DNA from: an uncultured Porphyromonadaceae bacterium
GTDB taxonomy: Bacteria > Bacteroidota > Bacteroidia > Bacteroidales > Muribaculaceae
Length of the DNA stretch: 21,997 nt
Direction: 5' to 3'
NCBI GenBank assembly: GCA_947177595.1
Contig: CAMWUZ010000006.1
Span: 1 to 21,997, forward strand
Below are positions 1 through 7,234 of the stretch, piece by piece. Each line of letters starts with the position of its first letter. Position 1 is the first letter of the stretch. A program made the position numbers and the translations under genes. The notes under the pieces were generated by a model. That model was not told where the DNA came from and ran no database searches. It was given only the letters and a program-made list of their open reading frames with translations.

Positions 1-34
1 TTCGACTTGTAATGATAGTCTGCTTGGCATATCA
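1..34 (-). pseudogene. umuC: umuC 3' remnant beyond an in-frame stop
   Basis: Reading straight through the TGA at 34-32 in the same frame gives Y-A-K-Q-T-I-I-T-S-R before the window ends. This resembles the conserved K-Q-[ST]-I-C-[VT]-S-R-S-F segment that follows at this point in UmuC proteins. The rest of the gene (little finger domain and C-terminal clamp-binding region) therefore appears to lie beyond the window edge in the original frame. The stop is a point nonsense change, not a frameshift. The family motif is from memory. Confidence 0.6.
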
Positions 35-751
35 ATCAATATTGCGTATATCTATAACACTGAATCCATTCAACTCGTGCCACGTACGCTCTCCTGTAAC
101 ATGAAACCGATTCCGAATCCAGCTTTTACTTTTTTGAGCATAGTCATAGGCAGTAATTATTCCGTGACCGTCCAAAGTTCGAGCAATCCTCCGACCTATC
201 CCCCACACACCCTTCGCCGGGATAAGACTGAGTGCCTTCACCCGCTGTTCCTCGGTTTCAATAAAGCAGCATTTATTATATCCCGGATATTTTTTCGCAA
301 AACGGCTGGCGATCTTTGCCAATGTTTTAGTCGGAGCTATCCCCAGACTCACAGGCATACCGGTATATTGAAACACCTTTCGGCAAAGCGCCTCCCCCCA
401 CTTCTTTAAATTTACATTTTCCATTCCACTTAGATCAAGAAAAGCCTCATCTATAGAATATTGATGAACCTCCGGTACTTCCGACCTCAACACTGTCATA
501 ACACGGAAAGACATATCACCATATAAAGTATAGTTTGATGAAAACGCTACGATACCTGAATCAGGATATTGCCGTACAAGCTGATAATAAGGTAAACAGT
601 CAGGAATCCCCATTGCCTTGACCTCCTTAGAACGAGCTACTACACATCCATCATTGTTACTAAGCACCACAATAGCCTTATCAGCGAGATCGGGACGAAA
701 CACCCGCTCACAAGAACAAAAAAAATTATCACAGTCTATCAGTCCTACCAT
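32..751 (-). CDS. umuC: Y-family DNA polymerase UmuC (Pol V catalytic subunit), truncated by in-frame stop
   Basis: Catalytic subunit of error-prone translesion polymerase V, acting with cleaved UmuD in the SOS response. The 239 readable residues hold the palm, fingers and thumb: metal-binding D6 in LIDCDNFF, and D101/E102 in SIDEAFLD, the same positions as in E. coli UmuC. The thumb helix-hairpin-helix region follows (around GVWGIGRRIA). The usual length is about 420 residues, so the little finger domain and beta-clamp motif are missing from this reading frame. The start ATG overlaps the umuD stop by 7 nt, showing a coupled umuD-umuC operon. The TGA at 32-34 is followed in frame by conserved UmuC sequence, so the gene is probably a recent pseudogene or carries a sequencing error. 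Identity is certain; activity is doubtful. Confidence 0.9.
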   Translation of the reverse strand: MVGLIDCDNFFCSCERVFRPDLADKAIVVLSNNDGCVVARSKEVKAMGIPDCLPYYQLVRQYPDSGIVAFSSNYTLYGDMSFRVMTVLRSEVPEVHQYSIDEAFLDLSGMENVNLKKWGEALCRKVFQYTGMPVSLGIAPTKTLAKIASRFAKKYPGYNKCCFIETEEQRVKALSLIPAKGVWGIGRRIARTLDGHGIITAYDYAQKSKSWIRNRFHVTGERTWHELNGFSVIDIRNID

Positions 752-1200
752 TTTTCAGTGCCGCGGATTCTGCGACGATTAGATTTGATTGTATAAATCA
801 CCACCCCCCAAACCATAAAGTCATTATCAGACGTCACTTCTATGGGACGGTATCTGCGATTAGAAGGCATAAGGAATATACGATTCACTCCAACAAATCG
901 CAAACGCTTCAGAGTAAACTCTCCGTCAACACAACATACCGCCAAGTCACCATGCTGAGGATCTATCGATTTATCAACAATCAAAATATCTCCCTCCGTA
1001 ATTCCCTCTTCAACCATGGAGTCACCAACAACCCGCGCATAGAAAGTGGACGCCGGATGTTGAATAAGTTCCCTATTCAAATCTATACTCGTAGAGATAT
1101 AATCCTGTGCCGGACTTGGAAATCCGGCACGCACCCCATCGTCAGCAAACGGAAGAGGGAGGACGGTCGCTAAATCAGCATTAAATAATTGAACGTGCAT
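745..1200 (-). CDS. umuD: UmuD, S24/LexA-family self-cleaving SOS mutagenesis subunit
   Basis: Accessory subunit of DNA polymerase V. RecA filaments stimulate its self-cleavage to UmuD', which activates UmuC. The 151 residues match the family length. The cleavage dipeptide A25-G26 lies in DDGVRAGFPSP, the nucleophile is S61 in VGDSMVEEGI, and the general base is K98 in GEFTLKRL, so the serine-lysine dyad is intact. There is no DNA-binding N-terminal domain, so this is UmuD rather than LexA. It is first gene of the pair; its TAG overlaps the ATG of umuC. A -7 box on this strand lies 20 nt upstream. I could not identify a LexA operator there, so SOS control is inferred from the family only. Confidence 0.93.
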   Translation of the reverse strand: MHVQLFNADLATVLPLPFADDGVRAGFPSPAQDYISTSIDLNRELIQHPASTFYARVVGDSMVEEGITEGDILIVDKSIDPQHGDLAVCCVDGEFTLKRLRFVGVNRIFLMPSNRRYRPIEVTSDNDFMVWGVVIYTIKSNRRRIRGTEKW

Positions 1201-1219
1201 CGTATTACTTTTTGGGGGT

Positions 1220-1227
1220 CAAAATTA
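1220..1227 (-). promoter_or_regulatory. -7 promoter element for umuDC (TAATTTTG)
   Basis: On the minus strand this reads TAATTTTG, an exact match to the Bacteroidetes -7 consensus TAnnTTTG, about 20 nt before the umuD ATG. No TTG sits at the expected -33 distance. The implied 5' leader is only about 12 nt. Confidence 0.5.
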
Positions 1228-1469
1228 GCCTATAACCGGGCAAGATTCTCACCCACCAAAACAAAAAAACACATTTATTATCTTTGGTCAAGAATACCAC
1301 ACAGAAGCTGAATAGACATAGTACATCATTAAAACGCCATCCATAAACAGAAAACAACGCACTAAGCGACAAATCTCAATATCCCCGAAAATACCCCAAG
1401 TGTCCACTATTTTATTTGAGCGCATTACAAAAATAATAAAAAAACATTGCATAGTAAGGATATAATTTC
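1228..1469. other. Intergenic region between divergent umuD and rplS
   Basis: AT-rich spacer without a convincing gene. A lone TATCTTTG on the plus strand at 1279-1286 matches the -7 consensus but has no TTG upstream and no gene within 250 nt; it could be a distal rplS promoter or chance. The open frame on the minus strand here has no recognisable protein features. Confidence 0.5.
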
Positions 1470-1477
1470 TACTTTTG
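1447..1477 (+). promoter_or_regulatory. rplS promoter (TTG-N20-TACTTTTG)
   Basis: TTG at 1447-1449, a 20-nt spacer, then TACTTTTG at 1470-1477. This is a full match to the Bacteroidetes sigma-ABfr-type consensus TTG-N19/21-TAnnTTTG. Transcription would start near 1484, exactly at the base of the leader hairpin. Confidence 0.8.
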
Positions 1478-1484
1478 CAGCCGG

Positions 1485-1531
1485 TTTGCGCAATCTCTGA
1501 CAGGACATGCAGCCTGGTCATATTGCGCGAG
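1485..1531 (+). ncRNA. Structured 5' leader hairpin of rplS
   Basis: The 5' arm TTTGCGCAAT (1485-1494) pairs along all 10 positions (two G-U) with ATTGCGCGAG (1522-1531). An inner helix GACAGG (1499-1504) pairs with CCTGGTC (1513-1519) with one bulged base, around an 8-nt loop. The element starts at the predicted transcription start and ends 24 nt before the start codon. Ribosomal protein operons are often autoregulated by such leaders; that this one binds L19 is inference. The 3' side has no U-run, so it would act on translation rather than termination. Confidence 0.6.
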
Positions 1532-1555
1532 TATTAACATTTTAATTAAAAAAAA

Positions 1556-1912
1556 ATGGATTTAATCAAAGTTGTTGAGGAAGCATACGCTACCGGCAAG
1601 CAGCATCCCGAATTCGGTCCCGGCGACACCATCACAGTTGCATACCGTATTAAAGAGGGCAACAAAGAACGTATCCAGCAGTATCGCGGTGTAGTTATCC
1701 GCATCTCTGGCGAAGGAGACAAAAAGCGCTTCACTGTTCGCAAAATGAGCGACAACATCGGAGTAGAACGTATTTTCCCCATTGAGTCACCCTTCATCGA
1801 CTCTATCACCGTTAACAAATACGGTAAAGTACGTCGCGCTAAACTTTATTATCTCCGTAACCTCACCGGTAAAAAAGCTCGAATCAAAGAGCGCCGTGTG
1901 GTATCAAAGTAA
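1556..1912 (+). CDS. rplS: 50S ribosomal protein L19 (bL19)
   Basis: Large-subunit ribosomal protein located near the interface with the small subunit. The 118 residues match the family length. Recognisable blocks are FGPGDTITVAYRIKEG near the N-terminus, IQQYRGVVIRISGEG, FTVRKMS, GVERIFPIESPFID and the basic C-terminal region KVRRAKLYYLRNLTGKKARI. It is monocistronic: own promoter and structured leader upstream, strong terminator 29 nt downstream. An A-rich stretch rather than a Shine-Dalgarno sequence precedes the ATG, normal for Bacteroidetes. In many other phyla rplS follows trmD; here it stands alone. Confidence 0.98.
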   Translation: MDLIKVVEEAYATGKQHPEFGPGDTITVAYRIKEGNKERIQQYRGVVIRISGEGDKKRFTVRKMSDNIGVERIFPIESPFIDSITVNKYGKVRRAKLYYLRNLTGKKARIKERRVVSK

Positions 1913-1940
1913 TCAAGAACGTATTTACGTCAAAAGAAAT

Positions 1941-1972
1941 AGCGGATGGCAATGCCATCCGCTTTTCTTTTA
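1941..1972 (+). terminator. Bidirectional intrinsic terminator after rplS
   Basis: Perfect stem AGCGGATGGC / GCCATCCGCT with a 3-nt loop followed by TTTTCTTTT. On the opposite strand the stem is followed by ATTTCTTTTG, so it may also stop transcripts from the convergent membrane-protein pair ending at 1997. Confidence 0.85.
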
Positions 1973-1996
1973 GGAATATAATAAAAGTGTGACTCT

Positions 1997-2275
1997 CTAT
2001 GATTCTTTTTTGCCAAATAAGGCATATAATACCCATAGAAGTATTGCCGCTACAGCTATTGACCCAAACAAAGATATTGTCTGGCCATAGTCATTCTCAC
2101 CGAAAACACGCACAAATACATATCCACCGACAAGAGCCGCAATAATACCTACACACACTGCCGCCGCAACAGGAATACTTCGATTTGAAAGCAACTTACC
2201 TGACATGTAACCGGCAATCAACCCGATCACACCCCATACTATCCATGTTCCGACCTCTATTGCACAAAGCATCAT
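1997..2275 (-). CDS. Small membrane protein, GlsB/YeaQ/YmgE (transglycosylase-associated) family-like
   Basis: A 92-residue protein with three predicted membrane helices: about residues 10-28 (TWIVWGVIGLIAGYMSGKLL region), 35-57 and 68-86, ending in a basic tail GKKES. The Gly-rich first helix WGVIGLIAGYMSGKLL and the second helix GIIAALVGGYVF resemble the GlsB/YeaQ/YmgE stress-response membrane family, whose biochemical role is unknown. Its ATG overlaps the TGA of the upstream small protein (ATGA), so the two are translationally coupled. The next codon is also ATG; either could be used. Family membership is inferred from pattern only. Confidence 0.6.
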   Translation of the reverse strand: MMLCAIEVGTWIVWGVIGLIAGYMSGKLLSNRSIPVAAAVCVGIIAALVGGYVFVRVFGENDYGQTISLFGSIAVAAILLWVLYALFGKKES

Positions 2276-2445
2276 GGCAAAAGAGGCATTACTGCACCGG
2301 CAACAGATTCCACATCAGGCGCACTCACATCGGTATCACCTGAGAACATCGCCACTGTAAGCCATGCGATTAACAATATAATCAGCACTACAGCACCTAT
2401 TACCACCCATATATTTATTGGGTTTTTCTTTCTTGAATCATTCAT
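2272..2445 (-). CDS. Hypothetical single-pass small membrane protein
   Basis: A 57-residue protein not assigned to a family. It has a short polar, basic N-terminus (NDSRKKN), one strong hydrophobic helix at about residues 9-30 (IWVVIGAVVLIILLIAWLTVAMF) and a short acidic tail rich in D, V and S. Positive-inside logic puts the N-terminus in the cytoplasm. I chose the ATG at 2445; a TTG four codons earlier is less likely. The stop overlaps the start of the GlsB-like gene by 4 nt, so both are made from one message. A perfect 17-bp palindrome lies 33 nt upstream. Confidence 0.55.
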   Translation of the reverse strand: MNDSRKKNPINIWVVIGAVVLIILLIAWLTVAMFSGDTDVSAPDVESVAGAVMPLLP

Positions 2446-2477
2446 AATACTTATCAATTGGTTAAAATCTTATTTTA

Positions 2478-2494
2478 TTGTTAAACGTTAACAA
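2478..2494. promoter_or_regulatory. 17-bp palindrome between divergent genes, candidate operator
   Basis: TTGTTAA-ACG-TTAACAA is a perfect inverted repeat with 7-bp arms. It lies in the region between the membrane-protein pair (minus) and pta (plus), 33 nt before the former. It resembles a homodimeric regulator site; no cognate regulator is in the window. Confidence 0.35.
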
Positions 2495-2560
2495 CCACAA
2501 ATTAGTTTGAAACTTGAAAAAATATCCTCTAATTTGATAGGCACTTCAAGGATTTCGCGT

Positions 2561-2568
2561 TAATTTTG
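2561..2568 (+). promoter_or_regulatory. -7 promoter element for pta-ackA (TAATTTTG)
   Basis: Exact match to TAnnTTTG, 28 nt before the pta ATG. The nearest TTG upstream (2534-2536) is 24 nt away, longer than usual, so the -33 element is weak. Confidence 0.6.
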
Positions 2569-2596
2569 CAGAAACTCTAACAAATCGAATACCAAA

Positions 2597-3616
2597 ATGG
2601 AACTTATTGAAAAGATGTCTGCCCGCGCAAAGGCGCAACCGCAGAGAATCGTATTGCCGGAAGGCACCGAACCGAGAACACTGTCTGCCGCTGACCGTAT
2701 TATTGCGGAAAAGCTGGCGGAAATCATTCTTATCGGTGACCCGAAAGATATACATGCCCTTGCAAAGGAACTCAAACTGGAGCATATTAATGAAGCGACC
2801 ATTGTAAATCCTGCAGATGAAGCCGTTATCGACAAGTATGCCCCTCTTTTCTATGAACTCCGTAAGAAAAAAGGCATCTCTATGGAAGAAGCGCGACTTA
2901 CTGCGGCAAACGCTCTTTATCTTGGTTGCCTCATGGTTAAGGCGGGTGATGCTGACGGTCAGGTTGCCGGAGCACAAAACACCACCGGAAATGTGCTTCG
3001 TGCTGCATTTCAGGTAATAAAGACTCAGCCCGGTATTGACGTTGTATCCGGCGCATTCCTCATGCTTCTCCCTCCCGGACTCAATTTCGGCACCGATGGT
3101 ATTCTTATCTTTGCCGACTGCGCTGTTGTTCCCGATCCTACTGCGGCTGAACTTGCTCAGATTGCTGTCAGTGCGGCACAGACAGCCCGTGACATCGCAG
3201 GCATTGAACCTCGTGTGGCTATTCTCTCTTTCTCCACCAAGGGTAGTGCCAAGCATGATCGCGTCACCAAAGTCATCGAGGCTACTGAAATAGCCAAGAG
3301 CATGGCGCCCAATCTTATTATAGATGGAGAACTTCAGGCTGACGCTGCGATTGTGCCGGGAGTAGCTCACACAAAAGCGCCTAACAGTCCGCTTAACGGT
3401 AGAGCAAACGTGCTCGTCTTCCCCTCGCTTGAGGTCGGAAATATCGCCTATAAACTTGTGCAGCGCCTCGGAGGTGTTCAGGCTGTGGGACCCGTTCTAC
3501 AAGGTCTTGCCGCTCCGGTTAACGACCTTTCCCGCGGATGTTTTCCCGAAGACATCTATAAAACCATCATAATGACAGCAAATCAGGCAATAGGACTCAA
3601 AGAACAGAACAAATAA
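2597..3616 (+). CDS. pta: Phosphate acetyltransferase
   Basis: Converts acetyl-CoA and phosphate to acetyl phosphate and CoA, the first step of acetate formation. The 339 residues match the short, single-domain Pta type rather than the 700-residue enterobacterial form. Family blocks include IVLPEGTEPRTL near the N-terminus, LGCLMVKAGDADGQVAGA, FADCAVVPDPTA, VAILSFSTKGSA, DGELQADAAIVP and the C-terminal segment NVLVFPSLEVGNIAYKLVQRLG. It is followed after 9 nt by ackA, completing the Pta-AckA pathway. It could be confused with phosphate butyryltransferase, but the neighbour and length favour Pta. Confidence 0.96.
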   Translation: MELIEKMSARAKAQPQRIVLPEGTEPRTLSAADRIIAEKLAEIILIGDPKDIHALAKELKLEHINEATIVNPADEAVIDKYAPLFYELRKKKGISMEEARLTAANALYLGCLMVKAGDADGQVAGAQNTTGNVLRAAFQVIKTQPGIDVVSGAFLMLLPPGLNFGTDGILIFADCAVVPDPTAAELAQIAVSAAQTARDIAGIEPRVAILSFSTKGSAKHDRVTKVIEATEIAKSMAPNLIIDGELQADAAIVPGVAHTKAPNSPLNGRANVLVFPSLEVGNIAYKLVQRLGGVQAVGPVLQGLAAPVNDLSRGCFPEDIYKTIIMTANQAIGLKEQNK

Positions 3617-3625
3617 TATACCATC

Positions 3626-4831
3626 ATGAAAATACTCGTTCTCAACTGCGGCAGCAGTTCTGTGAAATACAAACTTATTGATACAGATACCGACAAAACC
3701 CTTGCAGAGGGTGGAGTTGAAAAAATCGGACTTCCCGACGGATTCTTGAAATTCAAAAAAGCTGACGGAAGTAAAGAAATAACCGACCTGGGGCTTACCG
3801 ATCACAAAGGTGCAGTACAGGCAATTCTAAACAACCTTACTGATGCCAGAACCGGTTGCATAAAAAGTTATGACGAAATCGATGCCGTTGGTCACAGAGT
3901 TGTACACGGTGCCGAGAAATTCAATAAGAGCGTGCTGATTACTGACGAAGTGATTCAACAGGTGAAAGATTGCTATAATCTTGCTCCTCTCCATAATCCA
4001 GCAAACATCACCGGCATCGAAGCCATCACCGCACTCATGCCGAATGTCCCTCAGGTCGGCGTTTTTGATACAGCTTTCCACCAGACCATGCCTGCCAAGT
4101 CATATATGTATGCCCTCCCCTACCGTTTTTATAAAGAAGACGGAGTACGCAGATATGGTTTTCACGGCACAAGCCACAGATATGTTTCCGCACGTGCCTG
4201 TGAATTCCTAGGTCTTGACATCACCAAACAGAAAATCATCACCTGCCACATCGGCAACGGTGGATCTATAACCGCCGTGCTCTACGGCAAGAGCGTTGAC
4301 ACCTCAATGGGACTCACTCCTACAGAAGGTCTTATGATGGGTACCCGTGTGGGCGATGTAGATCCGGGAGCCCTGACATATCTTATGAAGCGTCACAACA
4401 TGACGGTTGATGACCTCCAGAAGATCATTAATAAAGAGAGCGGCATGGTTGGTGTCAGCGAAATTTCGAGCGATATGCGCGAAATAGAAAACGCAGTAAA
4501 CGAAGGCAATGAGCGTGCGAAAATGGCACTTGATATGTATGAGCAGCGCATTATTAAATATGTGGGCGCTTATGCTGCCGAGATGGGTGGTGTTGACGTA
4601 ATTGTATTCACTGGCGGTGTAGGTGAAAACCAGACCGGAGTTCGTGAAAATGTATGCGCTCCCCTCGCATTTATGGGGGTGGAAATTGATAAGGAGCTCA
4701 ATTCCCGTACACGTGGCACTGAAACAGAGCTTTCAACTCCCACATCAAAAGTAAAAGTGGTAGTTATCCCAACAGATGAAGAACTTATGATTGCACGCGA
4801 TACACGCGAAATCGTTAGCTCCTTAAAATAA
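3626..4831 (+). CDS. ackA: Acetate kinase
   Basis: Converts acetyl phosphate and ADP to acetate and ATP in the cytoplasm, the energy-yielding step of acetate fermentation. The 401 residues match the family length. Active-site residues fall at the positions known from the Methanosarcina enzyme: N7 in LVLNCGSSSVK, R91 in HRVVHG, D148 in VFDTAFH, H180 in YGFHGTSH and R241 in GTRVGDVDPG; the C-terminal glutamate is E385 in PTDEEL. Phosphate-binding loops CHIGNGGS and TGGVGEN are present. It lies 9 nt after pta and 33 nt before the diaminopimelate dehydrogenase gene, without a terminator between, so all three may share one transcript. Confidence 0.98.
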   Translation: MKILVLNCGSSSVKYKLIDTDTDKTLAEGGVEKIGLPDGFLKFKKADGSKEITDLGLTDHKGAVQAILNNLTDARTGCIKSYDEIDAVGHRVVHGAEKFNKSVLITDEVIQQVKDCYNLAPLHNPANITGIEAITALMPNVPQVGVFDTAFHQTMPAKSYMYALPYRFYKEDGVRRYGFHGTSHRYVSARACEFLGLDITKQKIITCHIGNGGSITAVLYGKSVDTSMGLTPTEGLMMGTRVGDVDPGALTYLMKRHNMTVDDLQKIINKESGMVGVSEISSDMREIENAVNEGNERAKMALDMYEQRIIKYVGAYAAEMGGVDVIVFTGGVGENQTGVRENVCAPLAFMGVEIDKELNSRTRGTETELSTPTSKVKVVVIPTDEELMIARDTREIVSSLK

Positions 4832-4864
4832 TATCATAATCCATATACCCTTATTAATATAAGT

Positions 4865-5761
4865 ATGACTAAAATCAGAGCCGCAGTAGTCGGTTACGGG
4901 AATATCGGCAGATTTGTAGTAGAATCTCTTCAGGATGCACCCGATTTTGAAATTGCAGGTATTGTTCGCCGTAGCGTTTCAGAAATCCCTGCTGAACTCA
5001 GCAGCTACAAAGTCACGACAAATATTGACGAACTAGGCAAAGTGGATGTGGCAATTCTCTGCACACCGACACGTGAGGTTGAGAAACACGCGGTAGAACT
5101 CCTTGCAAAAGGAATCAACACTGTTGACAGCTACGACATCCATTCTTCAATTCGTGAACTCCGCCGTAATCTTGACAAAGTTGCCAAAGAGCACGGCACC
5201 GTTGCAATTATTTCAGCCGGATGGGATCCGGGCAGCGATTCTATTGTCCGTACGCTTTTTCAGGCAGCTGCTCCAAAGGGACTAACATATACCAACTTCG
5301 GGCCTGGGATGAGTATGGGTCACACCGTTTGCGTAAAATCCAAACCGGGTGTGAAAAACGCTCTAAGCATGACAATTCCACTTGGTACAGGCATACACCG
5401 CCGCATGGTTTACGTTGAGCTTCTACCGGGTGCGAAACTCGAAGATGTCACAAAAGCGGTTAAAGAAGACCCCTATTTTGCATCAGATGAAACCCATGTT
5501 ATTGAAGTTGCGAGTGTTGATGAGGTAAAGGATATGGGACACGGTGTCAACATGGTGCGCAAAGGAGTGAGCGGTAAAACTCAGAACCAGCGATTTGAAT
5601 TTAACATGAGCATCAACAACCCGGCACTCACTGCTCAGATTCTTGTCGGGGTGGCACGTGCGTCCATGCTTCAGAAGCCGGGAGCATACACTATGATTGA
5701 AATTCCTGTAATTGACCTCCTATCGGGAGACAGAGAGGAACTTATAGCCCATCTCGTTTAA
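4865..5761 (+). CDS. ddh: meso-Diaminopimelate D-dehydrogenase
   Basis: NADPH-dependent enzyme that makes meso-2,6-diaminopimelate from tetrahydrodipicolinate and ammonia in one step, for lysine and peptidoglycan. The 298 residues have the N-terminal Rossmann motif GYGNIGR (residues 10-16), the CTPTREVEKHA segment, the substrate-region motif SAGWDPGSDS and the FGPGMSMGHT block typical of Ddh. No succinylase-pathway gene is nearby. It follows ackA by 33 nt and ends in a very strong terminator, so it is probably the last gene of the pta-ackA-ddh unit. A start at an earlier codon is not available. Confidence 0.95.
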   Translation: MTKIRAAVVGYGNIGRFVVESLQDAPDFEIAGIVRRSVSEIPAELSSYKVTTNIDELGKVDVAILCTPTREVEKHAVELLAKGINTVDSYDIHSSIRELRRNLDKVAKEHGTVAIISAGWDPGSDSIVRTLFQAAAPKGLTYTNFGPGMSMGHTVCVKSKPGVKNALSMTIPLGTGIHRRMVYVELLPGAKLEDVTKAVKEDPYFASDETHVIEVASVDEVKDMGHGVNMVRKGVSGKTQNQRFEFNMSINNPALTAQILVGVARASMLQKPGAYTMIEIPVIDLLSGDREELIAHLV

Positions 5762-5786
5762 AACGCAGATTAAAGTAACCCTAAAT

Positions 5787-5835
5787 AAAAAAGAGATTGC
5801 GTCAGACAAATCTATTATGACACAATCTCTTTTTT
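5787..5835 (+). terminator. Long intrinsic terminator after ddh
   Basis: Arm at 5787-5804 (AAAAAAGAGATTGCGTCA) pairs with the 3' arm at 5818-5835 over 18 positions with one mismatch; the loop is 13 nt and the 3' arm ends in six T. It ends only 11 nt before the start codon of the next gene. Confidence 0.85.
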
Positions 5836-5846
5836 AATTACCGCCT

Positions 5847-7181
5847 ATGACCTTTTCAGAAACACTTACCGCAATTTCAGATACGATATGTGGCTATCCT
5901 CTGTTTTTCACGCTGATTGGTGGAGGACTATTGCTTTTCATATCATCCCGAATGGTTTCTATCCGCCGGCTACCCCATGCCATAAAAGCTCTTCGCGAGG
6001 GCAACAGAGCTGAAAAAGGGGAAGGAGAAATAAGCTCTGCTCAGGCTCTTGCATCAGTTGTAGCGGCGACGGTTGGTATGGGTAATATTGCCGGTGTTGC
6101 TATCGCCATAGCTATGGGAGGTCCCGGGGCAATATTCTGGATGTGGATAAGCGCTCTTGTTGGGATGTGCACTAAGTATCATGAAGGCGTCCTTGCTGTA
6201 AAGTATCGGACAACTAAAAAAGACGGAGGCTATGCCGGCGGACCTATGCATATAATCACCCAAGGACTGGGACAATCATGGAAATGGCTTGCCGTAACTT
6301 TTGCGATAGCCGGAATGTTTGGAACGTTATGCATCATGAACGCCAACCAACTAACCGAAGCTCTTGTCAATTCTGCTATAAAAGCCGGAATTGCCCTACC
6401 TGATATATGGATGAGATTCGTCATAGGCTGCGCAATTGCAATACTGGTGAGCATCGTGGTGATCGGAGGCATAAAAAGAATAGCACACGTTGCCACTATT
6501 ATAGTTCCATTTATGGTCGGTGCTTACTTTATTATGGTCCTATATATAATCCTTACTAATCTTGACGAGCTACCTGCTGCCATAATCGCGATATTCACCA
6601 ATGCGTTCAATCTAAAAGCCGGCTGGGGTGCCCTCGCCGGCATCGCAATAATTGGAGCACGGAGAGCGGCACTTGTAAATGATGCCGGAGTAGGAACTGC
6701 ATCTCTCATGCACTCCACATCAGCTAATAAAGAGCCTGTTCGCGAAGGACTCGTGGCAATGCTTGGACCGGCGATAGATTCCGGATTTGTATGCACACTC
6801 ACCGCCCTTGCTATTCTGCTCGGTGGGGAGATACCCGCGCAGTCCGGACAAGGTCTCGCCGTTGCCCTATATGCATTTTCATCATCCATACCCGCAGGGG
6901 ATTACCTGCTCACAGCTATTGTCACATGCTTTGCTCTTTCATCCATGTTTACATATTCATTTTATGGGACAAGCTGTGCTACATATCTATTTGGTGAGAA
7001 AAAAGCACGTATATATACATATGCATTTATCCTTAGTTTAGTCATATTTGCGGTAGTGCCTCTGGGGGTAGCGGTTGCCCTGTGTGATATGTTTTATGCA
7101 TTGATGGCTTTCCCGACCATGTTTACTCTAATTATGCTCCGAAAAGAGGTTCGAATGGAAACCAAGAGATACTTTTCGTAG
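5847..7181 (+). CDS. Alanine/glycine:Na+ symporter (AGCS family)
   Basis: Inner-membrane symporter that brings in alanine, glycine or a related amino acid with Na+ (or H+). The 444 residues hold about ten to eleven hydrophobic helices. Family motifs include VGMGNIAGVAIAIAMGGPG (residues 76-94), the segment FWMWISALVGMCTKYHEGVLAVKYR, GGYAGGPM, GARRAALVNDAGVGTASLMHS and the C-terminal SLVIFAVVPLGV region. The substrate cannot be read from sequence. The gene starts 11 nt after the ddh terminator with no room for a separate promoter, which is unusual. A promoter for the next gene begins immediately at its stop codon. The start chosen gives the normal short N-terminus. Confidence 0.93.
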   Translation: MTFSETLTAISDTICGYPLFFTLIGGGLLLFISSRMVSIRRLPHAIKALREGNRAEKGEGEISSAQALASVVAATVGMGNIAGVAIAIAMGGPGAIFWMWISALVGMCTKYHEGVLAVKYRTTKKDGGYAGGPMHIITQGLGQSWKWLAVTFAIAGMFGTLCIMNANQLTEALVNSAIKAGIALPDIWMRFVIGCAIAILVSIVVIGGIKRIAHVATIIVPFMVGAYFIMVLYIILTNLDELPAAIIAIFTNAFNLKAGWGALAGIAIIGARRAALVNDAGVGTASLMHSTSANKEPVREGLVAMLGPAIDSGFVCTLTALAILLGGEIPAQSGQGLAVALYAFSSSIPAGDYLLTAIVTCFALSSMFTYSFYGTSCATYLFGEKKARIYTYAFILSLVIFAVVPLGVAVALCDMFYALMAFPTMFTLIMLRKEVRMETKRYFS

Positions 7182-7182
7182 T

Positions 7183-7213
7183 TTGCCCCACTCGTTTTTT
7201 TATAGTAATTTTG
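7183..7213 (+). promoter_or_regulatory. Promoter of the nucleotidyltransferase gene (TTG-N20-TAATTTTG)
   Basis: TTG at 7183-7185, a 20-nt spacer and TAATTTTG at 7206-7213, a full match to the Bacteroidetes consensus. The gene starts 21 nt downstream. Confidence 0.8.
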
Positions 7214-7234
7214 CTGACATAAGAATTCAATGAC

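Noticed and set aside
1..34. Recoding of TGA (selenocysteine or tryptophan) in umuC
   Set aside because: Other genes here end at TGA in the normal way (SufT-like gene, radical SAM gene, Wzc-like gene, transporter), UmuC proteins do not have Sec, and no SECIS-like hairpin is visible right after the codon.
1279..1286. TATCTTTG as an independent promoter
   Set aside because: No TTG at -33, no gene or terminator to define a transcript before rplS, which already has a complete promoter; kept only as a note.
1288..1521. 77-codon minus-strand open frame between umuD and rplS
   Set aside because: Cys/Phe/Met-rich with no domain pattern, and it runs through the rplS promoter and leader hairpin; noncoding.
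2546..3370. 274-codon open frame antisense to pta
   Set aside because: Fully overlaps the well-supported pta gene; the translation has no family features and is a codon-bias shadow.
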